Shown here: positions 19,413-27,120 of the stretch, piece after piece
Numbering within the stretch: the first letter of the stretch is position 1
Layout of the letters: each line of letters starts with the position of its first letter
Origin: Sinorhizobium sp. B11
GTDB lineage: Bacteria; Pseudomonadota; Alphaproteobacteria; Rhizobiales; Rhizobiaceae
Assembly: GCA_039725955.1 (NCBI GenBank)
Contig: CP091033.1
Location: forward strand, 248,001 to 312,000
Direction of reading: 5' to 3'
Length of the DNA: 64,000 nucleotides
Notes under the pieces: model-generated
Seen by the model: the letters and a program-made list of their open reading frames with translations, nothing else
Told to the model about the DNA's origin: nothing
Database searches by the model: none
Program-made: the position numbers and the translations under genes

Positions 19413-20420
19413 ATGACAATGGATCCGATCTATATCGACTATCTGAATGCCTTCGACATCGAGGCGCTCGACCTGACCAATGATGAAATCCTGGCGGCGA
19501 TCGAGACTTCGCTCGCCGCTCAGGGCAGGGGCCAGACGGTGATCGAGCCGCGTGTCCATCTCGAGCCGGATGCAAGCTTTCACGGCCATTTCAACGTCTT
19601 GCGTGGCTATGTGGCGCCGCTCGGCCTTGCCGGAGTGAAGGTGGTCGGTGACTATGTCGACAACTACAAGCTCGGTTATCCCTCCGAATTCGGCGTGCTC
19701 AACCTCTTCGATCCGCGCACCGGCGTGCCCAAGGCGATCCTTGATGCAACTGTCATCACCGACATGCGCACCGGCGCCGTCACCGCGCTCGGCGCCCGGC
19801 ATCTCGCCCGGAAGGGTTCGAAGGTCCTCGGCCATATCGGCGCGCGCGGCACGGCTTACTGGAATGTCCGCCTGCTCGATCATCTCTTTGATTTCGACGA
19901 GATCCGCGTACATTCGCGTCGGCCCGAAAGCCGCGATGCCTTCGGCGCCAAGCTGGAGGCCGATCTCGGCAAGAAGATCACCGTGGTCGACAATTGGCGC
20001 GACTGCGTCGAGGGGGCAGATATCGTCGTCGAGGCATCACGCCTATCGCAGCCCGAGCCCCTCCTGAAGACGGAGTGGATCAAGAAGGGTGCCTTCGTCG
20101 TGCCCTATGGCACGATGAGCGCCGTGGAACTGTCGCTGACCGACATCATGGCCAAGCTCGTCGTCGACGACTGGGGCCAGTGCAAGACCGGCAAATTCGG
20201 CTCGCTGCGCGCCCATGTCGAGACCGGCCGGCTTTCCGAGCAGACGTTGCATGCCGAACTGGGGCAGGTCGTCGCCGGCCTGAAGCCGGGCCGCGAGAGT
20301 GAGGACGAGACTATCCTGCTGTGGCATCGCGGCCTGTCGCTCAGCGACATTGCTCTTGGCCACGCGCTGCTTTCCAAGGCGCGCTCGGCCGGTATCGGTC
20401 AGAGGCTGCGTTTCGCATGA
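19413..20420 (+). CDS. Ornithine cyclodeaminase/mu-crystallin family protein
   Basis: 335 aa. The Rossmann fold is at about 146-165 (VLGHIGARGTAYWNVRLL), preceded by ATVITDMRTGAVTALGARHLA and followed by ADIVVEASRLSQPEPLLK. Family members include ornithine cyclodeaminase, alanine dehydrogenase, ketimine reductases and EutC of ectoine breakdown, all using NAD(P)H or bound NAD on amino or imino acids. It lies 5 nt after monooxygenase 2 and overlaps the lyase gene by 4 nt. An imine reduction, deamination or elimination step is likely; the substrate is not readable. ATG 19419 is an alternative start. Confidence 0.8.
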   Translation: MTMDPIYIDYLNAFDIEALDLTNDEILAAIETSLAAQGRGQTVIEPRVHLEPDASFHGHFNVLRGYVAPLGLAGVKVVGDYVDNYKLGYPSEFGVLNLFDPRTGVPKAILDATVITDMRTGAVTALGARHLARKGSKVLGHIGARGTAYWNVRLLDHLFDFDEIRVHSRRPESRDAFGAKLEADLGKKITVVDNWRDCVEGADIVVEASRLSQPEPLLKTEWIKKGAFVVPYGTMSAVELSLTDIMAKLVVDDWGQCKTGKFGSLRAHVETGRLSEQTLHAELGQVVAGLKPGRESEDETILLWHRGLSLSDIALGHALLSKARSAGIGQRLRFA

Positions 20421-21901
20421 CCGGGATCCTGCTGGCCGGCTCTGGCATCACAATTGCCGACATAGAGGCGATCGCCCGCTGTGATGCCACCGTCGAGGTT
20501 TCCGGCGCGGTCCGTGAGCGGCTGATTGCGGCGCGGCGCATCCTGGAAGGCGCTGCAGCTTCCGGCCAGCAGATCTACGGCATGAACACCGGGCTCGGTG
20601 CCAATCTGAAGACAGCAGTGACCGGCGATTTCGAGGCCTTTCAACTGCAGCTGATCCGCGGCCGCGGCATGGCGGTCGGTGAAGCTCTGCCGCGCGATGC
20701 GACCCGTGCTGTCATCGCCGCCAGGCTCTCGATGCTGGCAGTCGGAGGATCCGGTATTTCACTGCCCGTGTTCGAGGCGCTGCTTGCCATGCTGAACGCC
20801 GGTGTTCATCCGGTCATGCCCTCGATTGGTTCGATCGGTGCGGGTGATCTCGTGTTGCTCTCCGCCATGGCCCGCGCCCTGATCGGCGAAGGGAAAGCTG
20901 AGTATCGCGGCATCGTCTACCCGGCGGTTGAAGCGCTTGAGCTTGCGGGCCTTGCCCCAGCGAGCCTGCAACCGAAGGACGGGATATCGCTTCTCAATGC
21001 TTCAGCCGTGTCTGCTGGCCGTGGCGCGCTCATCCTGTACGATGCCAAAGAACTACTCGATGCCCAGCGCCGGGCGGCTGCCTTGAGTTTTGAGGGCCTT
21101 GCTGGCAATCCGCTCATCCTGTCACCTGCGATCCAACGCGCCCGGCCGGCAGCGGGCCAGGCAGAAGAGGCCAACCGGTTGCTGCAGATGCTTGAGGGCT
21201 CGACGCTTTTCGAGGCGAACGCCGCCATCCAGGATCCGCTGAGCCTGCGTTGCGTTGCACCCATCCACGGCGCACTTGTCGATGCGCTCTTGAGGGCGGT
21301 CGAAGCTGTCGAGATCGAGCTCAATGCCGCGGCCGATAATCCCGTCGTTCTCTTCGAAGAGCAACAGGTGCTGTCATCAGGCAATTTCCAGACGCCGGCA
21401 CTTTCGCTTGCCTTCGAGACACTGGGCCTTGCGATCGCTCAGGCGGCTGCGGCATCGGCTGCGCGCTTCATTCAGCTGACAGGCCCGGGTCGCAATGGCC
21501 TGCCGCGCTATCTGTCGCCGATTGGCGGTCCATCGGCCGGGTTCGTGCCGATGCAGAAGACGGTCGCGGCGTTGATGGCCGATATCAGGCACAAGGCCAA
21601 TCCTGTCATGCTCGACTTTCTTGCGGTATCGGAAGGCGTCGAGGATCATGCAACACAATCCTCCCTTGCCGTGCGCAAACTCGGCGAGATGCTGGAACTG
21701 TGGCGCGTGCTCATCGCCTGCGAAATGCTCGCAGCCGCTCAGGCGGTCGACCAGCGCCCCGGACACCTTTGCGGCGTGGGAACGGCAGGGGCCCATGCCT
21801 TCGTTCGAGGCATCGCACCGGTCATGACGGAGGATCGTTCGCTCGGCGAAGATGTGGCCATCCTTGCTTCCCGCCTGCTCGACGAGCACCACGGCGGGTG
21901 A
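20417..21901 (+). CDS. Aromatic amino acid lyase (HAL/PAL) family protein without the MIO serine
   Basis: 494 aa from the ATG that overlaps the previous stop. Family landmarks are YGMNTGLG (54-61, Tyr matching the catalytic Tyr of histidine ammonia-lyase), ADNPV, SSGNFQTPALSLAFETL and VEDHATQSS. The segment that should hold the Ala-Ser-Gly triad forming the MIO cofactor instead reads SIGAGDL, with A142-G143-D144 at 20840-20848, so no serine is available. A MIO-dependent ammonia-lyase reaction is therefore doubtful. Ergothionase, which removes trimethylamine from ergothioneine, is a known lyase of this family working without MIO and would fit the betaine-type importer. That is a hypothesis, not an assignment. 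Confidence 0.8.
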   Translation: MTGILLAGSGITIADIEAIARCDATVEVSGAVRERLIAARRILEGAAASGQQIYGMNTGLGANLKTAVTGDFEAFQLQLIRGRGMAVGEALPRDATRAVIAARLSMLAVGGSGISLPVFEALLAMLNAGVHPVMPSIGSIGAGDLVLLSAMARALIGEGKAEYRGIVYPAVEALELAGLAPASLQPKDGISLLNASAVSAGRGALILYDAKELLDAQRRAAALSFEGLAGNPLILSPAIQRARPAAGQAEEANRLLQMLEGSTLFEANAAIQDPLSLRCVAPIHGALVDALLRAVEAVEIELNAAADNPVVLFEEQQVLSSGNFQTPALSLAFETLGLAIAQAAAASAARFIQLTGPGRNGLPRYLSPIGGPSAGFVPMQKTVAALMADIRHKANPVMLDFLAVSEGVEDHATQSSLAVRKLGEMLELWRVLIACEMLAAAQAVDQRPGHLCGVGTAGAHAFVRGIAPVMTEDRSLGEDVAILASRLLDEHHGG

Positions 21902-21906
21902 AAAGC

Positions 21907-22719
21907 ATGCGCCTCGCCAGTCTTGCAATGTACGCTACGCCGCAGCCGCTTGCGGATGCAAAAGCTGAACTCTGGTCGTTCCTGCGGTACTATCTTGGGC
22001 AGGCCGGGCTTTCGGATCCGCCGGAAAACCTCGATGCGACGATCCCCTACGACGAGGCCTGGCTGCATGAGGACCTGCTCTTTTCCCAGACCTGTGGTTA
22101 TCCCTATGTGAAGCGATTGCGCGGCAAGGTGCGTCTCGTGGCGACACCGGTTTATTCCCATCCCGGCTGCGACGGACCTTTGATGCGCAGCTTCATTGTC
22201 GTGCGCCGAGCTTCCACCTTCGTTTCAGTGCAGGACCTGCTCGGTGCGACGGCCGCGATCAATAGTCCCGACAGCAATTCCGGGGCAAATCTGCTTCGCG
22301 CCGCCGTCGCCCCTCTTGCCTGCAATGGCCGCTTCTTCGGTGGCACGGTCGAGACCGGCAGCCATGGCGGCAGTATCGATGCTGTGTCGAGTGGGCAGGC
22401 GGAATGCGCTGCAATCGACTGCATCACCTTTGCCAATCTCCTGCGTTTTACGCCTGCTCGCGTCGCAGGCATCCGCGTTCTTGCCGAGACACCCGCAACG
22501 CCCGGCTTACCCTTCATTACAGGAGCAAAGGGTTCAGATGCGGATGTGGCACTGCTACGCGAAGCGCTGGTCGCTGCAATCGCCGAGCCATCGCTTTCCG
22601 GTGCGCGCGATACTCTCGGTCTCGTTGATGTCGCGATGCTCACAGATGCCGAATACGAACCGATTCTGTCTCTTGCCCGACGTGCGCTTGACACCGGCTA
22701 CAGGGACTGGGTCGATTGA
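21907..22719 (+). CDS. PhnD-like periplasmic-binding-protein fold protein without a signal peptide
   Basis: 270 aa. The pattern RLASLAMYATPQPL..., then SYxHPGCDGP-like VYSHPGCDGPLMRSFIVVRRAS, INSPDSNSGANLLRAAVAPLA, GSHGGSIDAVSSGQAECAAIDCITF resembles phosphate/phosphonate (PhnD-type) binding proteins. The N-terminus lacks a hydrophobic signal and there is no partner permease or ATPase beyond the OpuC-type set. It may be a cytoplasmic binding or sensor protein, or an enzyme built on this fold. It is the last gene of the operon, 5 nt after the lyase. Confidence 0.7.
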   Translation: MRLASLAMYATPQPLADAKAELWSFLRYYLGQAGLSDPPENLDATIPYDEAWLHEDLLFSQTCGYPYVKRLRGKVRLVATPVYSHPGCDGPLMRSFIVVRRASTFVSVQDLLGATAAINSPDSNSGANLLRAAVAPLACNGRFFGGTVETGSHGGSIDAVSSGQAECAAIDCITFANLLRFTPARVAGIRVLAETPATPGLPFITGAKGSDADVALLREALVAAIAEPSLSGARDTLGLVDVAMLTDAEYEPILSLARRALDTGYRDWVD

Positions 22720-22737
22720 AGCCTCCGGAGGCGTCAA
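22716..22737. terminator. Possible bidirectional terminator after the nine-gene operon
   Basis: A palindrome around GCCTCCGGAGGC with outer TTGA/TCAA arms overlaps the stop of the PhnD-like gene. It lies between convergent genes, but the U tract is poor. Confidence 0.4.
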
Positions 22738-22812
22738 TTCATAAGATCATTCTCGCTTCCGCCTTCGCGAAATGCTCTGCGGTCGGCGCGCGTTCTGCTC
22801 TTTTCCTGGATC

Positions 22813-24558
22813 TCATCTGCTGACGGGACGAGCACTTTTTTCCGGCTCGATATCCGGCGTGCCTGCTGCCAGCGTCTGTCCGTGAAATTCCTTGAGCAGG
22901 GAAACAACGTCATCGATCTCATGCGCGACACGCGCAGCGTCCCAACCGAGCGCTTTCGCGGCGATGCCGGCAATGTCCGTCAAACCTGCATAGGTCACAT
23001 GACCTTCGATCGCGATCGTCGTGCGCCGCAACACGATATCGGAGAGATGGACCACAAGCTCGTTGCGCGCGATCCAGTCGATCTCGCGAAAACTGTAGTG
23101 TGTAGCTCCCGATAACCGCCGGTCGTCAGGATGATCGGAAGGGAACATCGCTACCGCCTCGGCCGTCGTTCCATAGCGGTTCAGAAGTTGTTCCGCGCGC
23201 GCGGCCGGGATGCTTGCAGCTGTGGCGATCCTGTCGATAAAGCCCCGTCTCGCCTGCGCATCGGCCGGGAAAGCCTTTCCGCCGCCGATCGCAAGATAGC
23301 GGGTCGATTGCTTGCGCGAACGCCCGAGCCGGGTCAGGACACTGTCGGCAACCTCCTCGGCAAAACCGCGAAATGTCGTCCACTTGCCGCCGACCAGCGA
23401 CATGATGGCAAAAGGCCGCTTGCCATCCGCTTCGATGACCGGTGCCGAATGGTCTCGGCTGATCAGGCCGGGCGCTGTTCCGTCGGAGGCGGGAAGCGGC
23501 CGGATGCCGCTATAGGTGTAGACGATCTGGTCGCGATCGAAGCGCAGCGTCGGCAGCAGCGATCTGAGGCTCTGCAGGAAGTAATCGATCTCGGGTTCTT
23601 CGCAGCGTACGGCGTCGGGATCTCGGCTCGGGATATCCGTCGAGCCGACGAGCGCGAGCCCGAGATAGCCGTAGACCAGGCAGATACGGCCGTCATCGGC
23701 TTCGAAATAGATCATATGACCGTTGAGACTGCGCACCAATTCGGGATGATCTATCAGGATATGCGAGCCCTTGGTGCCGCCGATCAGCCGCGAAGGCGCG
23801 CCGAGCGCCTCGTTGACATGATCGATCCACGGGCCTGCCGCGTTCACGACGAGCTTCGGCCGCACCATGAATTCAGTACCATCCTCCCGTTGAAAGCTCA
23901 GACGGCCTTCCGAGGAAGCAGTCAGCGTCACGAAATTTGCTGCGACACATTGCGGGTTGGCTTCCAGCCCATCCTTGACGAGTTCGTAGACGAGACGTTC
24001 CGGCCGGCTGATTTTTGCGTCGTAGTAGATGCCGCCGGCGACAATCGCCGGCGTCACATGCGGCATTTCCCGTATGGCCTTGTTTTTCAGGATCAGCCGG
24101 TGGCGTGGCATGACGCGATCGCGTGAGCCGAAAAAATCGTAAAGGGAAAGCCCGATCTTGATGAGCACGGCACCGCGGCTGCGTGGTGCCGTCTTGGAGC
24201 CGGCCAATGTCCGCAGTGCGGCCCAGATGCCGCGAGTCCAGGAGAAGACCGGAATAAATGTTGGAAGCGGTTCGACGCAATGCGGCGCATTTTTCAAAAG
24301 CAGATTGCGCTCCAGAGTGGATTGGGCAACCAGGCCGAACTCACCGGTTTCCAGATATTTCAATCCGCCGTGGATGAGGCGGGATGGCGCTGCGCTGGTC
24401 CCGGAACCGAAGTCCGATTTGTCGACGATCATGCAGTTGATGCCCTGAGCCGCGAGATCGCGAAACAGACCGGCGCCATTGACGCCTGCTCCAAGGATCA
24501 CGACGTCGACATCGTGTTCGCGAATATCCAGGCTGCGTCCAAGCGTATTGGGGGTCAT
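22813..24558 (-). CDS. GlpD-family FAD-dependent polyol-phosphate dehydrogenase
   Basis: 581 aa, similar in build to aerobic glycerol-3-phosphate dehydrogenase. The FAD-binding VVILGAGVNGAGLFRDLAAQG starts near residue 19; SAAPSRLIHGGLKYLE and VGGKWTTFRGFAEEVAD are family hallmarks, with a C-terminal helical domain. It oxidises a polyol phosphate and passes electrons to the quinone pool. It is the distal gene of the set DeoR-kinase-GlpD behind eryEFG. It is a different protein from the eryB product at 33862, so the set may process another polyol brought in by the same importer, or glycerol. Substrate not readable. Confidence 0.8.
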   Translation of the reverse strand: MTPNTLGRSLDIREHDVDVVILGAGVNGAGLFRDLAAQGINCMIVDKSDFGSGTSAAPSRLIHGGLKYLETGEFGLVAQSTLERNLLLKNAPHCVEPLPTFIPVFSWTRGIWAALRTLAGSKTAPRSRGAVLIKIGLSLYDFFGSRDRVMPRHRLILKNKAIREMPHVTPAIVAGGIYYDAKISRPERLVYELVKDGLEANPQCVAANFVTLTASSEGRLSFQREDGTEFMVRPKLVVNAAGPWIDHVNEALGAPSRLIGGTKGSHILIDHPELVRSLNGHMIYFEADDGRICLVYGYLGLALVGSTDIPSRDPDAVRCEEPEIDYFLQSLRSLLPTLRFDRDQIVYTYSGIRPLPASDGTAPGLISRDHSAPVIEADGKRPFAIMSLVGGKWTTFRGFAEEVADSVLTRLGRSRKQSTRYLAIGGGKAFPADAQARRGFIDRIATAASIPAARAEQLLNRYGTTAEAVAMFPSDHPDDRRLSGATHYSFREIDWIARNELVVHLSDIVLRRTTIAIEGHVTYAGLTDIAGIAAKALGWDAARVAHEIDDVVSLLKEFHGQTLAAGTPDIEPEKSARPVSR

Positions 24559-24570
24559 GGTACTGCCGTC

Positions 24571-26106
24571 CTAAACTGCGGCCGCTGCCGCACTATCCTG
24601 CGCAAGGCCGGCGATCTTCGGCCAAAGCGGCATCATTGTTTCTGCAATTTCGAGGAAAAGCCGGTAGCGCTTCTCATACTCGGCGCTGCGGGCGGCGTCC
24701 GGCTCGCAGGTCTTGCCCTGCTTGTCCGTTTTTGGAGCTCTCTGTGGGTCCGGGTAAAGACCTGCGGCTACGCCGGCACAGATGGCGGCGCCCCAGGCCG
24801 CGGCTTCATCGGTGCCGGTCACGGTCACCGGCATCGCAAGCACATCAGCAAACATCTGCGCGACTGCGGGGTTGCGTGACACGCCGCCGGCAAGCCGTGC
24901 TTCCTTGAAGGCGAAACCGTCGCGCAGCGCGTCGACGTGGATGCGGTGGTTGAATGCGATGCCTTCCATGACGGCCCGCAGCATGTCGCCGCGGTCATGC
25001 CAGCCGCCGAGACCGAAGAAGCTTGCGCTTGCCGACGCGCCGTAGGGCGAGCCGAAGAGATAGGGATGGAAAAGCACGGGCGATGGCCGGTCAAAAGCCG
25101 CGTCGATCTCGGATGCCAGCAAAGCGTGAATGGACGTGCCCTTGGCTTCGCAGTCTGTCCATTCGCGGCTGCAGAGTTTTTCGATGAACCATTCGTAGTT
25201 CGCGCTCGATGCAGGCGAAATCGACATGCTGTTCCAGACGCCCGGCGCAATTCCATTACGGCAGAACCAGCGTCGATCGACACGCGGTTCAAAAGACAGC
25301 GTCTCGTTGATCGAATAGGTGCCGGCAATGACGGCAACGACGCCATCGGCATAACCACCCGCGCCGAGCGCCGAGGCGGTGACATCGTGCAATCCAGCCG
25401 CGACAGGCGTGCCTTCCAAGAGGCCGGTCAAGCACGCGGCATCGGCGGTAATTCGTCCAACGATCTCGTCCGAGCGCGAGGCTGGCGGCAGAGCATCGGC
25501 AAGCGCCTGCAGACCGAAGAGGCGCAGGGCGTCCACGCTATAGTCTTGGGTCCCGACATCGGTGAATGAGGTGCTTGCTTCGGTGCGATCGGTGCCAACG
25601 GTGCCGGTGAGGCAAAATCGGAGCCAGTCCTTGCAGCTCATGATATGGCCGATACGTGCAAACCGTTCCGGCTCATGGTCCCGGATCCAGGCGAGCAGCG
25701 CCGAGGGGGCGGAGACGTGCGGCACCTGACCTGTGAGAGCAATCGCCGCGTCGGAGACCTCATTCTTCGTCCATCGATCGATGATATCGCCCGCCCGGCT
25801 ATCCAGCGACACGATGCCGTTGCCAAGCGGCGCACGCGTCTGATCCAGCACATAAATGCCATCGCCATGCGCCGTCGCCGCCACGGCCTGGATATCGCTT
25901 GCCGGACGGCCGCTGAGGGCGACCGCTTCCCGGATCGCCTCAGCCGTTGCGGTCCACAACTCGCGCATGTCCCGTTCCACGAAACGCGGCCTCGGAATGA
26001 GCTGGCTGACGCGCCGCCGAGCGACTGCGATCGGCGTGCCGTCGATATCGAAAATGACAGCCTTCGTGACGGTCAGTCCACTATCGATCCCGAGAAGGCT
26101 CGGCAT
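24571..26106 (-). CDS. FGGY-family carbohydrate kinase (L-xylulose kinase-like)
   Basis: 511 aa with the two-domain FGGY architecture: LLGIDSGLTVTKAVIFD (N-terminal phosphate-binding), the AERDM-like segment VERDMRELW, AATAHGDGIYVLD, and C-terminal LAGGVSRNPAVAQMFADVL. Sequence blocks recall E. coli LyxK (L-xylulose kinase) more than glycerol kinase. It would phosphorylate a ketose or polyol for the dehydrogenase 12 nt downstream. ATG 26106 is favoured because AAAGG lies about 8 nt ahead; ATG 26112 is also possible. Confidence 0.75.
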   Translation of the reverse strand: MPSLLGIDSGLTVTKAVIFDIDGTPIAVARRRVSQLIPRPRFVERDMRELWTATAEAIREAVALSGRPASDIQAVAATAHGDGIYVLDQTRAPLGNGIVSLDSRAGDIIDRWTKNEVSDAAIALTGQVPHVSAPSALLAWIRDHEPERFARIGHIMSCKDWLRFCLTGTVGTDRTEASTSFTDVGTQDYSVDALRLFGLQALADALPPASRSDEIVGRITADAACLTGLLEGTPVAAGLHDVTASALGAGGYADGVVAVIAGTYSINETLSFEPRVDRRWFCRNGIAPGVWNSMSISPASSANYEWFIEKLCSREWTDCEAKGTSIHALLASEIDAAFDRPSPVLFHPYLFGSPYGASASASFFGLGGWHDRGDMLRAVMEGIAFNHRIHVDALRDGFAFKEARLAGGVSRNPAVAQMFADVLAMPVTVTGTDEAAAWGAAICAGVAAGLYPDPQRAPKTDKQGKTCEPDAARSAEYEKRYRLFLEIAETMMPLWPKIAGLAQDSAAAAAV

Positions 26107-26142
26107 GCACATTCACCTTTCTGTCGTGACCGGGCGGTCCGG

Positions 26143-26985
26143 TCACATGCGCTCGTGGCCGGTCCTGGCAACGACGACGTTGATATCCCTGGACCGCATC
26201 CGATCGATGTGAACGGGGAGGGTCTTGTCGTCGACGATGACGACATCGAATTCATCGAGCGACGCGAAGCTGTGAAGCGCGCGCCGCTCGAATTTGGTGT
26301 GGTCGGCAAGCAGGATGCGTTTGACGGAACAGTCGAACATGGCGCGTTTGGTATCGACGGTTTCGGGTGACTGATGCAGCACGATGCCGTCGTTGATGGC
26401 CGACATGGAAATGAATGCGATATCCGCCCGCAAGCCCTTGATCTCGGTGATCGTCATGCGTCCCATAAAGGCATTGCACCAGTTGTAGTACTGGCCGCCG
26501 AGCGCCAGCAGGGTAACGTCGTGCATGCCGGTCAGCGCATTCATCAGGGTCAGCGAATTGGTGATCGCGGTGATCGGCACCTTCGAGGAGAGATGCGATG
26601 CCATCTGCAGGACGGTGGTCGAGTCGTCGAAGAAGATGGCTTGTCCCGGTTCGACGAACTGCATGGCAGCTTCGGCGATCACTTTCTTTTCCGCCGACTG
26701 CCGGCTCGAACGGTAGACATCGCTGGATTCAATAAGGTTGGTGGCTGCCGCCGTAACGATGCCGCGTGTTTTTCGGAAGATCCCGCGGCTCACGAGTTCA
26801 TCCACATCGCGATGCGCCGTCATCAGGCTGATGCCGAAGCGATCCGTCAGATCTTCGATGCGCATCGAACCTTCGCTCATCACAGCCTCCGCGATCATGC
26901 GCCGGCGCGCGACCTGACGCGTCTGACGGCTGTCGCTGGTCAGCTGGTCCAACAGCTCATCGCCCTGGTTGGTCTTCTGTGTCAC
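26143..26985 (-). CDS. DeoR/GlpR-family transcriptional regulator
   Basis: 280 aa. The DeoR HTH is at about 30-80 (RRMIAEAVMSEGSMRIEDLTDRFGISLMTAHRDVDELVSRGIFRKTRG). A sugar-phosphate sensor domain follows (IFFDDSTTVLQMASHL, ADIAFISMSAI, LADHTKFERRALHSF). The N-terminus is about 25 residues longer than in typical DeoR proteins. It lies between the eryG-type binding-protein gene and the kinase, so it probably controls the kinase-dehydrogenase pair and perhaps the importer. Confidence 0.8.
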   Translation of the reverse strand: MTQKTNQGDELLDQLTSDSRQTRQVARRRMIAEAVMSEGSMRIEDLTDRFGISLMTAHRDVDELVSRGIFRKTRGIVTAAATNLIESSDVYRSSRQSAEKKVIAEAAMQFVEPGQAIFFDDSTTVLQMASHLSSKVPITAITNSLTLMNALTGMHDVTLLALGGQYYNWCNAFMGRMTITEIKGLRADIAFISMSAINDGIVLHQSPETVDTKRAMFDCSVKRILLADHTKFERRALHSFASLDEFDVVIVDDKTLPVHIDRMRSRDINVVVARTGHERM

Positions 26986-27087
26986 GGGTCACCCTTGTCG
27001 CTGAATTCCATATCCCAGCTTCGTATAGTGATTGCCATGCCAAGGCAAAGAAGGCGAAAGCGGCTTGATGTGGTTGAAAGGGTCGAA

Positions 27088-27113
27088 GGAGGGCGCCCGG
27101 ATGGGCGCCCTCC
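27088..27113 (-). terminator. Strong hairpin after the binding-protein gene
   Basis: A perfect 11-bp stem (arm GGAGGGCGCCC) with a 4-nt loop starts 7 nt after the eryG stop on the minus strand. There is no clear U tract, so it may shield the eryEFG mRNA 3' end or only partly stop transcription into the DeoR gene. Confidence 0.65.
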
Positions 27114-27120
27114 GTCCTGA

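Noticed and set aside
20417..21901. Naming the lyase as hutH or ergothionase
   Set aside because: The MIO serine is missing, which argues against histidase, and no thiourocanate hydratase or other ergothioneine gene is in the window, so ergothionase remains only a hypothesis.
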